Origin: Actinomycetes bacterium
GTDB lineage: Bacteria > Actinomycetota > Acidimicrobiia > Acidimicrobiales > Palsa-688
Direction of reading: 5' to 3'
Assembly: GCA_021787035.1 (NCBI GenBank)
Contig: JAJYMM010000115.1
Coordinates: forward strand, 1-51,738
DNA length: 51,738 bases
The position numbers and the translations under genes were made by a program. Numbering within the stretch: the stretch's first letter is position 1; every line of letters begins with the position of its first letter. The notes under the pieces were generated by a model that was given only the letters and a program-made list of their open reading frames with translations, had not been told where the DNA came from and made no database searches. Shown here piece by piece: positions 35,718 to 44,685 of this stretch.

Positions 35718-36836
35718 TCACACGACCTTTACCGGCATCAACAAGTACAGGTAATCGGGCTTATCAACGCCCTTCAGGGTCACCGGCTTCACCGGATCCT
35801 GCGCCTCGAGGAGCACCTCATCGCCGCCAATCGCGTCCACTCCCTCAGCTAAAAACTGAGGGTTGAAGGCTATGGTCATCTCCTCCCCCTCGTACTTCGC
35901 GTCCACTTCCTCGACGGCCTGGCCCACCTCGTTGGTTATTACGCTCAATTGGACCATTTCGGAGCCCAGGCTCACCCTGACCGGCGTCGGGGCTTCGCGC
36001 GCCGCTGGTTCGCGTGCCATGAGCCTCACGCGGTGTACTGCGTCCAAAAAGGCTTGCCTCCCGATAACGAGCTTGTTTGGGTAGTTGAATGGTATGAGCT
36101 GACGATAGGGCGGGAACTCCCCTTCGATGAGCCTGGCCACAACCCTGACTTGGCCGACATCGAACCTGACGTCATGGGCCCCGAGGTGCACCTCCACCGA
36201 CGTCGCGTCGGATGACAGGAGGCGCTGAAGTTCTGACAGGGCCCTCGAAGGCACGAGCACCCGCTGATCCCCCGCCAGCACACCCTGGGCTCCAGGTAGA
36301 TCCTTTACGGCCAGCCGGTACGAATCGGTGGCTACAAGACGTATCCCCCCGCCCTCCGCCGCCATCAGTACGCCGGTCAGTACCGGACGGTAATTTTCCG
36401 AAGAAGCTGCGCGGACCACCTGGCGAAGACCTTCCGCCAGCCCTGCGGTCACGAGCCGGACACTCGAACTGCCCGGCGGAGCTGGCTGGGGAAAGTCTCC
36501 TGGCCGGTAGACCCGCAACATGAACTCCGATCGTCCCCCTGATACGTGTAGCTCGTCCTCGTCGCCTTGGAGGACCACCGCCCCCGGCTCGAGGGCCCGG
36601 ACGATGTCCGTGAGGAGCCGCCCCGGCGCCACCACCACCCCGTCAACTGACCCCGCGACGGGGACCTGCGTCGAGATCGTCAGATCTTGGTCCGTCCCGG
36701 TCACTTCCAACCTGTCGCTCGATAGGGCTAGCCGTGTACCAGCAGGTGTCCCCGGGCCTGAGCTTCGGCCGCTCCCTGCTCGGCTTGCCAAAGCGAGTGC
36801 CTCGAGGAGGCTGTCACGTTCGCATCTCAGTTTCAC
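35718..36836 (-). CDS. dnaN: DNA polymerase III beta subunit (sliding clamp)
   Basis: Ring-shaped processivity clamp. At 372 residues it has the three repeated clamp domains, starting MKLRCERDSLLEAL (GTG start 36836) and ending with the family's LMPVKV segment. NYRPVLTGVLMAAEGG lies in the middle domain. It is placed between the candidate oriC and recF. Confidence 0.96.
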   Translation of the reverse strand: MKLRCERDSLLEALALASRAGSGRSSGPGTPAGTRLALSSDRLEVTGTDQDLTISTQVPVAGSVDGVVVAPGRLLTDIVRALEPGAVVLQGDEDELHVSGGRSEFMLRVYRPGDFPQPAPPGSSSVRLVTAGLAEGLRQVVRAASSENYRPVLTGVLMAAEGGGIRLVATDSYRLAVKDLPGAQGVLAGDQRVLVPSRALSELQRLLSSDATSVEVHLGAHDVRFDVGQVRVVARLIEGEFPPYRQLIPFNYPNKLVIGRQAFLDAVHRVRLMAREPAAREAPTPVRVSLGSEMVQLSVITNEVGQAVEEVDAKYEGEEMTIAFNPQFLAEGVDAIGGDEVLLEAQDPVKPVTLKGVDKPDYLYLLMPVKVV

Positions 36837-37082
36837 TGTGCGATGGCTCCTCTACTTGTAGTTATTTAAAGATCTGAAGAGGTAGTAGGGGCTTGTGGAT
36901 TGTGGACGAGTCTGAAGAGGTGCAGTTCAGCGGCCTCAATTGTGTGTTTGGTCCTGGGGAGGAAGGGTGGACGGCCGCGTGCCCAAGGACGCCTTGTGAC
37001 AGCGCCATCCCGTACTTCTCCACGTAATTACAAGATGCCGGCACAGTGTCCCAACACTGCTGTCCCCAAGCAGGGTTAGTGG
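36837..37082. other. Candidate replication origin (dnaA-dnaN intergenic)
   Basis: A 246-bp space in the usual actinobacterial oriC position. DnaA-box-like sites: TTGTGGATT (36893-36901) and TTGTGGACG (36900-36908), overlapping at 7-bp spacing, and TTCTCCACG (37016-37024). Each is an imperfect match to TTATCCACA or its complement. An AT-rich patch, gttatttaaaga, is near 36861. Boxes are few and weak, so the origin may also use the dnaA-dnaB space. Confidence 0.5.
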
Positions 37083-38642
37083 TCATTCCGCCACCCGTAT
37101 CTTGTGCATGAGCTCAGTGACTTGGTCGTAGACGGTCCTCTTCTCACCCATCTGGCTGCCGATCTTCCTCCAACCGTGGATGACTGTCGTGTGGTCCCTG
37201 TTACCGAGGGACTTTGCTATCTCCGGGAAGCTGTACTCGGTCAGCTCACGCATGAGGTACATCGCCATCTGGCGAGCAGCCACCAAGGGTCGGCTCCGGC
37301 TGGGGCCACAGATCTCTTCGATGCTGAAGTTGTAGGCCTTGGCAACTTCTTCGAGGATCTGTTTCGTTGTGACTTGGCGCGGTGCGCTCGCTGCAAGGAC
37401 TTCGGCGAGGACTCGTTGCGCAAGCTGTAAAGTAACGGGGACCTGGTGGATGCTTGCAAAAGCAGCGAGACGTATCAGGGCTCCTTCGAGCTCGCGGATA
37501 TTGTCCTTTACGTGTGTAGCGATGAGCTGGAGCACGTCGTCTGGGACGGGGACCCTCTCGCCCTCCGCTTTTTTGCGTAGGATCGCGAGGCGGGTTTCGA
37601 GCTCGGGGGGTTGGACGTCTGTAATCAGCCCGGACTCGAAGCGGCTGCGGAGCCTGTCTTCGAGCGTAGCTATCGAACGGGGGTGGCGGTCGGAGGACAG
37701 GACTACTTGCTTCTCGGCCTCGTAGAGCGAGTTGAAAGTGTAGAAGAACTCCTCTTGGGTTTCTTGCTTATTTTCGAGGAGTTGGACGTCGTCCACCAAT
37801 AAGACGTCATAGGCACGGTAACGGCGCTTGAACGCGGTCTGGCCCTTGGTACGGATGGCCTCGATGAAATCGTTCAGGAAGGTCTCAGTCGAGACATAGC
37901 ACACATGGAGCTGGGGGAACTGTAGTACGACATAGTTGCCGATCGCGTGGAGCAGGTGCGTTTTGCCGAGCCCTGAGTCCCCGTAGACGAAGAGAGGGTT
38001 GTAAGCCTTTGCTGGTTCTTCGGCTACGCGCTGAGCGGCGGCGTACGCGAAGCGGTTTGACGCCCCCGTGATGAAGGCCTCGAAGCTGTAGCGAGGGTTG
38101 AGGGTTGGCTGTAGACGGCGGTCCGACCTGGCCGGCACGGCGGTTGAGGTCGGCTGAACAACTGGTTGGCCTGCGCGGGACGGATCGCCCATGCGGCGGT
38201 CGATTGCGATGCCGCCTCCTTCACGTGGCGACGCGTGGGAGGGGGTGCCATGAGCGAAGGCCACGTCAGGGGTGGAAGCGGCGTCGGGGCCTTCGGGGGT
38301 CGAGGCAGAGGCGGTGTCCATGCCGGCCTCGCCGTGGTCCGCCGATACAGGTGGCAGCTCGTCATTCACCACGAGCTCGAGCTCGTCCAGGGGGATGTTC
38401 GCCGCTTCTGCGACGACTTGTTGGATCAAGCCGTGGAAGCGGGTGAGGACCATGTCTTTTACGAACGAGCTAGGGGCTGCCAGTACAACGCGTGACCCAG
38501 AGGCTTCGAGGGGTACAAGGGGGGCAAGCCAAGCGTTCCAGGCTGGCTCAGGCACCTGTTGGCGCAGGGTCGCGGAACAACTCGACCAAAGTTGTGCGAC
38601 ATCGCTCATCTCTTGTTCGCTGCTTTCAACTTCGTCTAGCAC
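37083..38642 (-). CDS. dnaA: Chromosomal replication initiator DnaA
   Basis: AAA+ initiator that binds oriC and loads helicase. Domain I covers about residues 1-90 and a Ser/Pro/Thr-rich linker about 95-175. AAA+ Walker A is GDSGLGKTH and Walker B VLLVDDVQLL. The C-terminal DNA-binding signature is NRDHTTVIHGWRKI. At 519 residues it is typical for actinobacteria. GTG 38642 is given; ATG 38609 (residue 12) is an alternative with a similarly weak Shine-Dalgarno. Confidence 0.96.
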   Translation of the reverse strand: MLDEVESSEQEMSDVAQLWSSCSATLRQQVPEPAWNAWLAPLVPLEASGSRVVLAAPSSFVKDMVLTRFHGLIQQVVAEAANIPLDELELVVNDELPPVSADHGEAGMDTASASTPEGPDAASTPDVAFAHGTPSHASPREGGGIAIDRRMGDPSRAGQPVVQPTSTAVPARSDRRLQPTLNPRYSFEAFITGASNRFAYAAAQRVAEEPAKAYNPLFVYGDSGLGKTHLLHAIGNYVVLQFPQLHVCYVSTETFLNDFIEAIRTKGQTAFKRRYRAYDVLLVDDVQLLENKQETQEEFFYTFNSLYEAEKQVVLSSDRHPRSIATLEDRLRSRFESGLITDVQPPELETRLAILRKKAEGERVPVPDDVLQLIATHVKDNIRELEGALIRLAAFASIHQVPVTLQLAQRVLAEVLAASAPRQVTTKQILEEVAKAYNFSIEEICGPSRSRPLVAARQMAMYLMRELTEYSFPEIAKSLGNRDHTTVIHGWRKIGSQMGEKRTVYDQVTELMHKIRVAE

Positions 38643-39083
38643 CTGGACCCTGTCGACATCTTGTGGTAACCCGCTCGTCCCGACGGCGCGGTTGCGGCAT
38701 GCCCTACATGGGGCGGCCGGCCGGCTTTTGTGGCAGGTCTCTGTGGTACTGCAACTGTGCCGAAAGACTCGTAGGTTGAGAGGCTAGCACTTGGCGAGGA
38801 CCTTCTGAAAGGACGAACACCCGTGTATAGCGAACGGAGGTTCGGTATACTTACGTGTGTGTTATTGATCTCGGACGATGGGGATCGCACAAGCACGAGG
38901 AGACAGGGCGGCAAAGGCTCGGCGGCAAGCTTTGACGCACCGTGCCACCAGGAGGGCTCTGGTGTTAGGTCCGTCGGCTCTGGTCTCGGGTCCGTGCGAT
39001 CGGGCGCAACGAGCTTTTTCCACCGAAAATTCACAGGTTCACCACTGGCGGCCCACAGGCTGGGTCGGGCAGGGTAGAGGGCC
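38643..39083. promoter_or_regulatory. dnaA-dnaB divergent region with 26-bp palindrome
   Basis: 441 nt without a supported gene. A near-perfect palindrome, GTATAgCGAAC-ggag-GTTCGgTATAC, lies at 38825-38850, with -10-like hexamers in both directions (TATACT rightward, TATACA leftward). Loose DnaA-box-like words (TTGTGGTAA at 38661, TTTTCCACC near 39010) are present. It probably holds the dnaA and dnaB promoters and perhaps autoregulatory sites. No rpmH gene is here. Confidence 0.45.
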
Positions 39084-40457
39084 ATGGCCAGAGCCGTCGC
39101 CGACATCCGAGAGCGGGCGCAGGCGGCGCGACCGCGTCCAGACCGCGTCCCCCCCCACGACCTGCAAGCGGAGGAGTCGTTGCTCGGTGCGATGTTGCTC
39201 TCGCGCGACGCCATCTCGGCAGCGGTCGAGGTGTGTAGAGGCGACGACTTCTACCGGCCAGCTCATGCCCACATCTTCGATGCGATCTGCTCGCTTTATG
39301 CCCAAGGCGAGCCGGCGGACCCGGTTACGGTAGCCGACGAGCTCAGGCGGGCGGATCTCCTCGAGGCGGCGGGAGGACAGGGCAACCTGGTGGCGTTGCA
39401 GGCCAATACGCCGGCGATCGCGAATGCAGCTCAATACGGGCGCATAGTCCAAGAGCACGCCTTGTTACGTCGTCTTATCGGGGTCGCCAGTGAGATCGCT
39501 GAGATGGGTTACTCGCTACCAGATGACGTTATAGGGACACTTGACAAAGCCGAGGCAATGGTGTTCGACGTTGCCGAGAGGCGAGTTACCGATTCTTTGA
39601 AGCCACTGCGTGAGCTTCTGGCGGCGAGCCTCGATCACCTCGAAGCTCTATACAACCGGGGCGATTCGATAACCGGTGTACCCACAGGGTACCTCGACCT
39701 CGATGAGAGACTTTCGGGCCTTCAGCCGAGCTCGCTCGTAATAGTCGGGGCGAGGCCGTCTATGGGCAAGACGGCGTTCGCTCTCGGGGTAGCTGCTCAC
39801 GCTGCGACCGAGAAGCGCCAACCGGTGCTGTTCTTTTCCCTGGAGATGGGCCACCTCGAGCTCACCCAAAGGTTGCTGTGCTCAGAGGCCAGAGTTGATT
39901 CGTCGCGGATGCGCAACGGCAGGTTGCTGCAATCTGATTGGCCGAAGGTCGTGGGAGCCATGGGCAAGCTTGGCGAAGCGCCACTTTTTATCGACGACAA
40001 CCCAAACCTGACGGTGATGGAGATAAGGGCGAAGGCGAGAAGGTTGAAGAGCAGGGAGGGTATTGGGTTGATAGTGGTGGACTACTTGCAGCTCATGTCC
40101 ACCAGGAGCGGTTCACCGGAGTACCGCCAGTTGGAGGTTTCGGAGGTTAGCCGTGGCCTCAAGATCCTCGCAAGGGAACTGAAGGTCCCAGTCGTAGCCC
40201 TATCACAGCTCTCTCGGGCATTGGAGGGTCGAGCTGACAAGAGGCCGATGCTGGCGGACTTACGTGAGTCGGGGAGCCTTGAGCAGGATGCCGACGTTGT
40301 CCTGTTCATCTACCGTGATGAGGTTTACAACAAGGAGTCGCCTGACAAGGGCACAGCGGAAGTCATTATCGCCAAGCACCGCAATGGCCCGACGGGTACG
40401 GTACAACTTGCCTTTTTGGACCACCTAACCAGGTTTGCCAACATAGCGCGGGTGTAG
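39084..40457 (+). CDS. dnaB: Replicative DNA helicase DnaB
   Basis: Hexameric 5'-3' helicase of the replication fork. The N-terminal DnaB domain begins PHDLQAEESLLGAML. The RecA-like domain has Walker A GARPSMGKTAF (about residues 223-233) and Walker B LIVVDYLQLM, followed by LSQLSRALEGR. At 457 residues there is no intein. It is transcribed away from dnaA, and converges with the rpsF operon across a strong hairpin. Confidence 0.96.
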   Translation: MARAVADIRERAQAARPRPDRVPPHDLQAEESLLGAMLLSRDAISAAVEVCRGDDFYRPAHAHIFDAICSLYAQGEPADPVTVADELRRADLLEAAGGQGNLVALQANTPAIANAAQYGRIVQEHALLRRLIGVASEIAEMGYSLPDDVIGTLDKAEAMVFDVAERRVTDSLKPLRELLAASLDHLEALYNRGDSITGVPTGYLDLDERLSGLQPSSLVIVGARPSMGKTAFALGVAAHAATEKRQPVLFFSLEMGHLELTQRLLCSEARVDSSRMRNGRLLQSDWPKVVGAMGKLGEAPLFIDDNPNLTVMEIRAKARRLKSREGIGLIVVDYLQLMSTRSGSPEYRQLEVSEVSRGLKILARELKVPVVALSQLSRALEGRADKRPMLADLRESGSLEQDADVVLFIYRDEVYNKESPDKGTAEVIIAKHRNGPTGTVQLAFLDHLTRFANIARV

Positions 40458-40479
40458 CGGGCACTGCCAGGCAAAAGAA

Positions 40480-40504
40480 GGCGGCGGGAGGTGCTCCCGC
40501 CGCC
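40480..40504. terminator. Perfect 11-bp hairpin between dnaB and rplI
   Basis: GGCGGCGGGAG, loop GTG, CTCCCGCCGCC. It sits 22 nt after the dnaB stop and before the convergent rplI end, so it can serve both directions. There is no clear U-run, as is common for high-GC actinobacterial terminators. Confidence 0.7.
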
Positions 40505-40540
40505 AACGACATAAAGCCTTATGGCCGGCCCAAGCTGGTG

Positions 40541-40987
40541 TCAGGCGCGGACGACTTCGACTGTCACGGGGAACTCGACCTCCGGATGGAGCCGTGCCGG
40601 CACCTCATGGGTCCCGAGAGCCTTGATTGGCTCATCTAGGTGGAGCTTGTGGCGGTCTATCTCTATGCCAGCCTGTTGGGAAATGGCTTCAGCAATGTTG
40701 GTAGTGGTGACCGACCCAAAAAGCTTACCCTCGGGCCCGGCACGCATTGGAAGGCGGATCACCTGCTGCACGAGGCTACGGGCGATTGTCTCCGCCACCT
40801 GGCGGTCGTGCGCATCCCTTGTTTCGCGCGCCCTCCTCATGGTGGCGGCTTGAGCGTCGAGGCGGTCACTTGCGACTATCGCGTAGCGCTTCGGCAGGAG
40901 GTAGTTGCGGGCGTAACCGTCACTGACCTCGCAAATGTCGCCACGCTTGCCAAGATTGCGGACTTCGGAACGAAGCAGCACACGCAT
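40541..40987 (-). CDS. rplI: 50S ribosomal protein L9
   Basis: A 148-residue L9 with the N-terminal RNA-binding motif (VRNLGKRGDICEVSDGYARNYLLPKR by position 9-34), a long connecting helix, and the C-terminal domain ending FPVTVEVV. The ATG shares one base with the rpsR stop (TAATG). Last gene of rpsF-ssb-rpsR-rplI. Confidence 0.96.
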   Translation of the reverse strand: MRVLLRSEVRNLGKRGDICEVSDGYARNYLLPKRYAIVASDRLDAQAATMRRARETRDAHDRQVAETIARSLVQQVIRLPMRAGPEGKLFGSVTTTNIAEAISQQAGIEIDRHKLHLDEPIKALGTHEVPARLHPEVEFPVTVEVVRA

Positions 40988-41409
40988 TAGGGCTCCCCAA
41001 CTGTCTCTAGCTCGGAGGCGGCCTCTGCATAGAGGTCTGCCGTTTCGCGGCTATAACCCGCACCGTCGCCTTCACTGACGGCCTCTTCGAAGTCAGGGCC
41101 GCCTTCTTGGTTGGCCGCGGCCCTGGCCCTACCGAGGCCCCTCTCGCTTGTAGTGCGCTGCAAGTAAGGGACTAGTGCGAGCTCTCGAGCGGTCTTGATA
41201 GCGACCTGTATGTCTCGTTGATGCTGAGCGCAATTGCCAGAGACGCGACGTGAGCGGATTTTACCGCGTTCGCTCATAAACCGCCGGAGGGTGCCAATGT
41301 CTTTGTAGTCGATCCATTGGACGTTCTCTTTACAGAACGAGCAAACCTTCCTTTTGCCACCACGCGTTCGCGTATCTTTGGTGCGCTTTCGGTCTGTTGG
41401 CCTAGCCAT
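40987..41409 (-). CDS. rpsR: 30S ribosomal protein S18 with C-terminal extension
   Basis: S18 binds next to S6 in the 30S platform. The core covers about residues 18-85: [17 protein letters not shown] and [20 protein letters not shown]. The CxxC and CxxH pairs suggest a zinc-binding form. The usual protein is about 75-90 residues; this one has 140, with ~55 extra C-terminal residues rich in Glu, Ala and Gly. It starts 3 nt after ssb. Confidence 0.93.
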   Translation of the reverse strand: MARPTDRKRTKDTRTRGGKRKVCSFCKENVQWIDYKDIGTLRRFMSERGKIRSRRVSGNCAQHQRDIQVAIKTARELALVPYLQRTTSERGLGRARAAANQEGGPDFEEAVSEGDGAGYSRETADLYAEAASELETVGEP

Positions 41410-41412
41410 TTC

Positions 41413-41934
41413 CTAAAAGGGCTCCTCGTCCTCGTGGCCCGCGGGGCCAGGCGCGTAAGCGCCCGCCGGGCGTGAAGCGTACGTGGCAGGCGCGGGCTCT
41501 TGGGCAGGGCGCTGGTAGGCGCCGGGGTCAGGTGAGCCGTGCCCCTCGCCGTTTGCGGCGTCTGGGCTGCGGCGCTCATTTCGGGTAACATGCACAGTCG
41601 CCCAACGCAAGCTGGGGGCGATCTCCTCGGCGGTTATCTCGACCTTGGAGCGCTTGTCGCCCTCTTGGGTCTCCCAAGTCCTTTGGTCCAGGCGGCCCGT
41701 CACGATGACGCGCGTACCACGTGAAAGGCTCGTGGCGGCGTTTTCCGCCAGGGTGCCCCAGCAGACGATATCGAAGAAGGATGTCTGCTCGCGCCGCTCC
41801 TGGCTGGCTCGGTCTGTCCAGGTGCGGTTGACGGCGACCCCGAAGCTCGCCGTGGCCTGGCCGCTCGGGGTGAAGCGCAATTCCGGTTCGCGCGTGAGGT
41901 TGCCGACAATAGTAACGGTGTTGTCTTGTGCCAT
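41413..41934 (-). CDS. ssb: Single-stranded DNA-binding protein
   Basis: SSB protects single-stranded DNA at the fork. The OB-fold (about residues 1-115) starts with NTVTIVGNLTREPELRFTPSG. A Gly/Pro/Ala-rich linker follows, and the chain ends in the acidic partner-binding tip DEEPF. At 173 residues it is normal. It lies between rpsF and rpsR as in most bacteria. Confidence 0.96.
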   Translation of the reverse strand: MAQDNTVTIVGNLTREPELRFTPSGQATASFGVAVNRTWTDRASQERREQTSFFDIVCWGTLAENAATSLSRGTRVIVTGRLDQRTWETQEGDKRSKVEITAEEIAPSLRWATVHVTRNERRSPDAANGEGHGSPDPGAYQRPAQEPAPATYASRPAGAYAPGPAGHEDEEPF

Positions 41935-41936
41935 CT

Positions 41937-42308
41937 CTATGCTCCCTTGGTGTCTCTGCTCGCTTCCGTGGTGTTGTCGACGGGTGCTGCCGACCTGGCC
42001 GGCCTAGACCTCCCGGCAACCCGGTCCGGGAGCCTGATCACCTTGTGCCGAAGGACTTCGTCCGCGAGCTGGAGTGCTCGGTCGAGGTCTGCGAGGGCAG
42101 GGGGCTCCGCGTTTGCTTCGATAAGCACGTAGTAGCCCTCGTTGTGGTGCCGGACAGGGTAGGCGAAACGCCTCTTGCCCCAGTTGTCTACCTTGACCGA
42201 TTTCGCGCCGGCGGCGTTCAACTGGTCGGTATAGCGCGTGACATGGGACCTGACAGCCTCGTCTTCCAGGCTGGCGTCGAAGATGACCATGACTTCATAG
42301 GGCCGCAC
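41937..42308 (-). CDS. rpsF: 30S ribosomal protein S6
   Basis: S6 forms a dimer with S18 on the ribosome. The sequence begins MRPYEVMVIFDASLEDEAV and contains KVDNWGKRRFAYPVRHHNEGYYV; it matches S6 along about 95 residues with a basic C-terminal tail. The GTG start at 42308 has an aggtgag Shine-Dalgarno. First gene of the operon. The upstream 170 nt probably hold the promoter; I could not make out an S6:S18 leader motif. Confidence 0.95.
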   Translation of the reverse strand: MRPYEVMVIFDASLEDEAVRSHVTRYTDQLNAAGAKSVKVDNWGKRRFAYPVRHHNEGYYVLIEANAEPPALADLDRALQLADEVLRHKVIRLPDRVAGRSRPARSAAPVDNTTEASRDTKGA

Positions 42309-42478
42309 CAGCGGCTCACCTACCTTTCCCTGTGGGCTGGGTAGCCCGGCCTGGCCGGCTTACCCAGGCTCCGGACCACCCGGAGCAGGGCCTGCAGATT
42401 GTCGCTGCCATGGTAGCTGACGCCTGCGATCGTTGCATCAGCTTCATTGTGGCAGGAGGGTGTGACGCTGGGCTTTGT

Positions 42479-43297
42479 TCAGGCGCTGTAAGTCTCGGTG
42501 GGTGATGGGAAGCGGCGCCCACGGACGTCATCGGCCCAGCTGGTGAGGGCGCTGGCCGCGATGTCGTCCAGTTGGGCGTAGCGGCGCGCGAAGCGCGGCG
42601 TACGCGGTCCTCCGAAGCCGACCACGTCGTGGAAGACGAGCACCTGGCCGTCGCATGCCGGCCCGGCACCGATCCCGAAGGTCGGGACGGGGATGGCTTG
42701 CGTTATGTCGGCGGCGACTGTGCCGGGCACGCCCTCAAGCACTATCGCGAAGCAGCCCGCGTCAGCGAGGGCTATCGCCTCCTCCAGCAGGGACTTCGCT
42801 TGGTCGGGCTGTCGAGCTTGGACGCGGAACCCGCCCATCGCATGCACAGATTGCGGGGTGAGACCTAGGTGACCCATGACCGGCACTTCGGCGTCGAGGA
42901 TCGCCCGGATGACGGGCAGGCGTTTGGCGCCGCCCTCAAGTTTGACCGCCGTCGCCCCGGCGCGAACGAGGCGAGCCGCATTGTGGACAGCGTCGCTTGT
43001 GCCTGTGTGGTAGCTGGTCCAGGGCATGTCAGCAACGATCAACTGTCCTGGCGCTGAGCGGGCGACGGCGCCAGTGTGGCGTGCGATGTCGTCGACAGTT
43101 ACGGCCAGGGTGTCATCGAAGCCGAGCACGACCATGCCGAGGGAGTCACCAACCAGGACCAGATCGACCCCAGCCGCGGCGGCGGCCCGCGCGCTCGGGG
43201 CATCGTAAGCCGTCACCATGACAAGAGGTTGAGGGCCGCCCTTGCGAGCCCTTATACCGGGGACACGCGCCGGGAGCCGGTTGCCAATTGTGGACAT
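42479..43297 (-). CDS. panB: 3-methyl-2-oxobutanoate hydroxymethyltransferase
   Basis: First committed step of pantothenate synthesis: 5,10-methylene-THF plus ketoisovalerate gives ketopantoate. TIM-barrel motifs include MVTAYDAPSARAA, VLVGDSLGMVVLG (metal-binding Asp), DMPWTSYHTG, AVKLEGG and MGHLGLTPQS. I choose ATG 43297 (272 residues) because aggaggtg precedes it; the open frame runs to 43351. It lies downstream of ino1 across a minisatellite. Confidence 0.95.
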   Translation of the reverse strand: MSTIGNRLPARVPGIRARKGGPQPLVMVTAYDAPSARAAAAAGVDLVLVGDSLGMVVLGFDDTLAVTVDDIARHTGAVARSAPGQLIVADMPWTSYHTGTSDAVHNAARLVRAGATAVKLEGGAKRLPVIRAILDAEVPVMGHLGLTPQSVHAMGGFRVQARQPDQAKSLLEEAIALADAGCFAIVLEGVPGTVAADITQAIPVPTFGIGAGPACDGQVLVFHDVVGFGGPRTPRFARRYAQLDDIAASALTSWADDVRGRRFPSPTETYSA

Positions 43298-43370
43298 GGG
43301 GCACACCTCCTGGGGTCCGGTGCCATCTGGGCTCCCGGCCACGTGACCCATGTTATAGCGGTGCTTCCAT

Positions 43371-43502
43371 GACTGGGCTGGCTACGACTGGGCTGGCTAC
43401 GACTGGGCTGGCTACGACTGGGCTGGCTACGACTGGGCTGGCTACGACTGGGCTGGCTACGACTGGGCTGGCTACGACTGGGCTGGCTACGACTGGGCTG
43501 GC
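43371..43502. repeat. 15-bp minisatellite between ino1 and panB
   Basis: Eight perfect copies of gactgggctggctac plus a 12-bp partial copy, with no base differences. It starts inside the ino1 3' end (the last five codons and stop) and fills most of the space before panB. It stays open on the minus strand as VVASP repeats. Uniformity implies recent slippage or turnover. Confidence 0.97.
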
Positions 43503-44569
43503 CCTCCGGCGAAGTCTTCTACCATCTCGCGCGCTTCGCCGTCGCGGTACTGGACAGGGGGTGACTTCATGAAGTAGGCAGACGGGCCGGTCAAGGGGCC
43601 GCCTATGCCGCGATCTTGTGCGATCTTGATGCAGCGCAGAGCGTCGATCACGACCCCGGCAGAATTGGGTGAATCCCAAACCTCGAGCTTCAATTCGATG
43701 TTCACAGGCACATCGCCAAAATTCCTGCCCTCAATACGTATGTATGCCCATTTCCTGTCATCGAGCCAAGGCACGTGGTCGGACGGCCCCACGTGCACGT
43801 CGTGAGGGGATATCCCCCCCTCAACCTGGCTGGTAACTGACCTTGTCTTGGATATCTTCTTTGACTCGAGGCGGTCGCGCTCGAGCATGTTTTTGAAGTC
43901 CATATTGCCGCCGAAGTTCAACTGGTAGGTGTGGTCGATCACGAGGCCCCGGTCTTCGAACAACCGCGCGAGTACCCTGTGGGCTATCGTGGAGCCGAGT
44001 TGGCTCTTTATGTCGTCACCTATAATAGGCACGCCAGCGTCTAGGAATTTCTTCGCCCAGACGGCGTCGCTCGCGATGAATACTGGTATGGCGTTTACGA
44101 AACCGACGCCGGCATCGATGCTCGCCTGCGCGTAGTACTTTTGTGCTTCCTCGGAACCAACCGGGAGGTACGAGACGAGCACGTCGGCGCGGGAATGTCG
44201 AAGCACTTCGGCCACCTTGACTGGAGGAGCCGGAGATTCGGTGGCCACCTCCCGATAGTACTTGCCGAAGCCATCGAAGGTCGGCCCACGCAGCACCTCC
44301 ACGCCTAGTGGGGCGACCTCAGCAAACCTGACGGTGTTGTTTTGCCCTGCCCAGATCGCCTTGGCTAGGTCTTCACCAACCTTCGCGGCATCGACGTCAA
44401 ACGCGGCAACTATTTCGATGTCGCCCACGTGGTAACCGCCGAGGTCGACGTGCATCAAACCCGGCACACGCTCGATGGTGCTCATGTCTTTGTAGTACTC
44501 GAGGCCTTGCACCAGAGCGCTGGCGCAATTGCCCACGCCAGCGATTGCCAACCTGATCTTTCCCATCAA
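43487..44569 (-). CDS. ino1: Inositol-3-phosphate synthase
   Basis: Converts glucose-6-phosphate to inositol-3-phosphate with NAD, feeding phosphatidylinositol and mycothiol in actinobacteria. At 360 residues it matches the short actinobacterial form. The NAD motif is [17 protein letters not shown] (about residues 10-26). [14 protein letters not shown] and [12 protein letters not shown] are conserved catalytic regions. The stop falls inside a 15-bp minisatellite. It lies downstream of a PadR regulator gene on the same strand, a common actinobacterial pairing. Confidence 0.95.
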   Translation of the reverse strand: MMGKIRLAIAGVGNCASALVQGLEYYKDMSTIERVPGLMHVDLGGYHVGDIEIVAAFDVDAAKVGEDLAKAIWAGQNNTVRFAEVAPLGVEVLRGPTFDGFGKYYREVATESPAPPVKVAEVLRHSRADVLVSYLPVGSEEAQKYYAQASIDAGVGFVNAIPVFIASDAVWAKKFLDAGVPIIGDDIKSQLGSTIAHRVLARLFEDRGLVIDHTYQLNFGGNMDFKNMLERDRLESKKISKTRSVTSQVEGGISPHDVHVGPSDHVPWLDDRKWAYIRIEGRNFGDVPVNIELKLEVWDSPNSAGVVIDALRCIKIAQDRGIGGPLTGPSAYFMKSPPVQYRDGEAREMVEDFAGGPAQS

Positions 44570-44685
44570 TTACCTTCCTCTTGTTCTACTGGTTTTTTGA
44601 GGACTCATCCAAATCCCGTTTTTCCTCCGGGGCGTGTCCATGGGCTGTTGCCGCGCGTGTTTTGAAGTGGAGGCAGAGGAATGCT

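Noticed and set aside
38823-39077. Small plus-strand frame between dnaA and dnaB
   Set aside because: No Shine-Dalgarno, begins inside the palindrome, and the peptide lacks any recognisable character.
42309-42478. S6:S18 autoregulatory leader before rpsF
   Set aside because: No clear CCG-bulge structure could be drawn by eye; the claim would be unsupported.
43371-43502. CRISPR-like array
   Set aside because: Units are contiguous 15-bp tandem copies without spacers; the other arrays in the window are also spacer-free.
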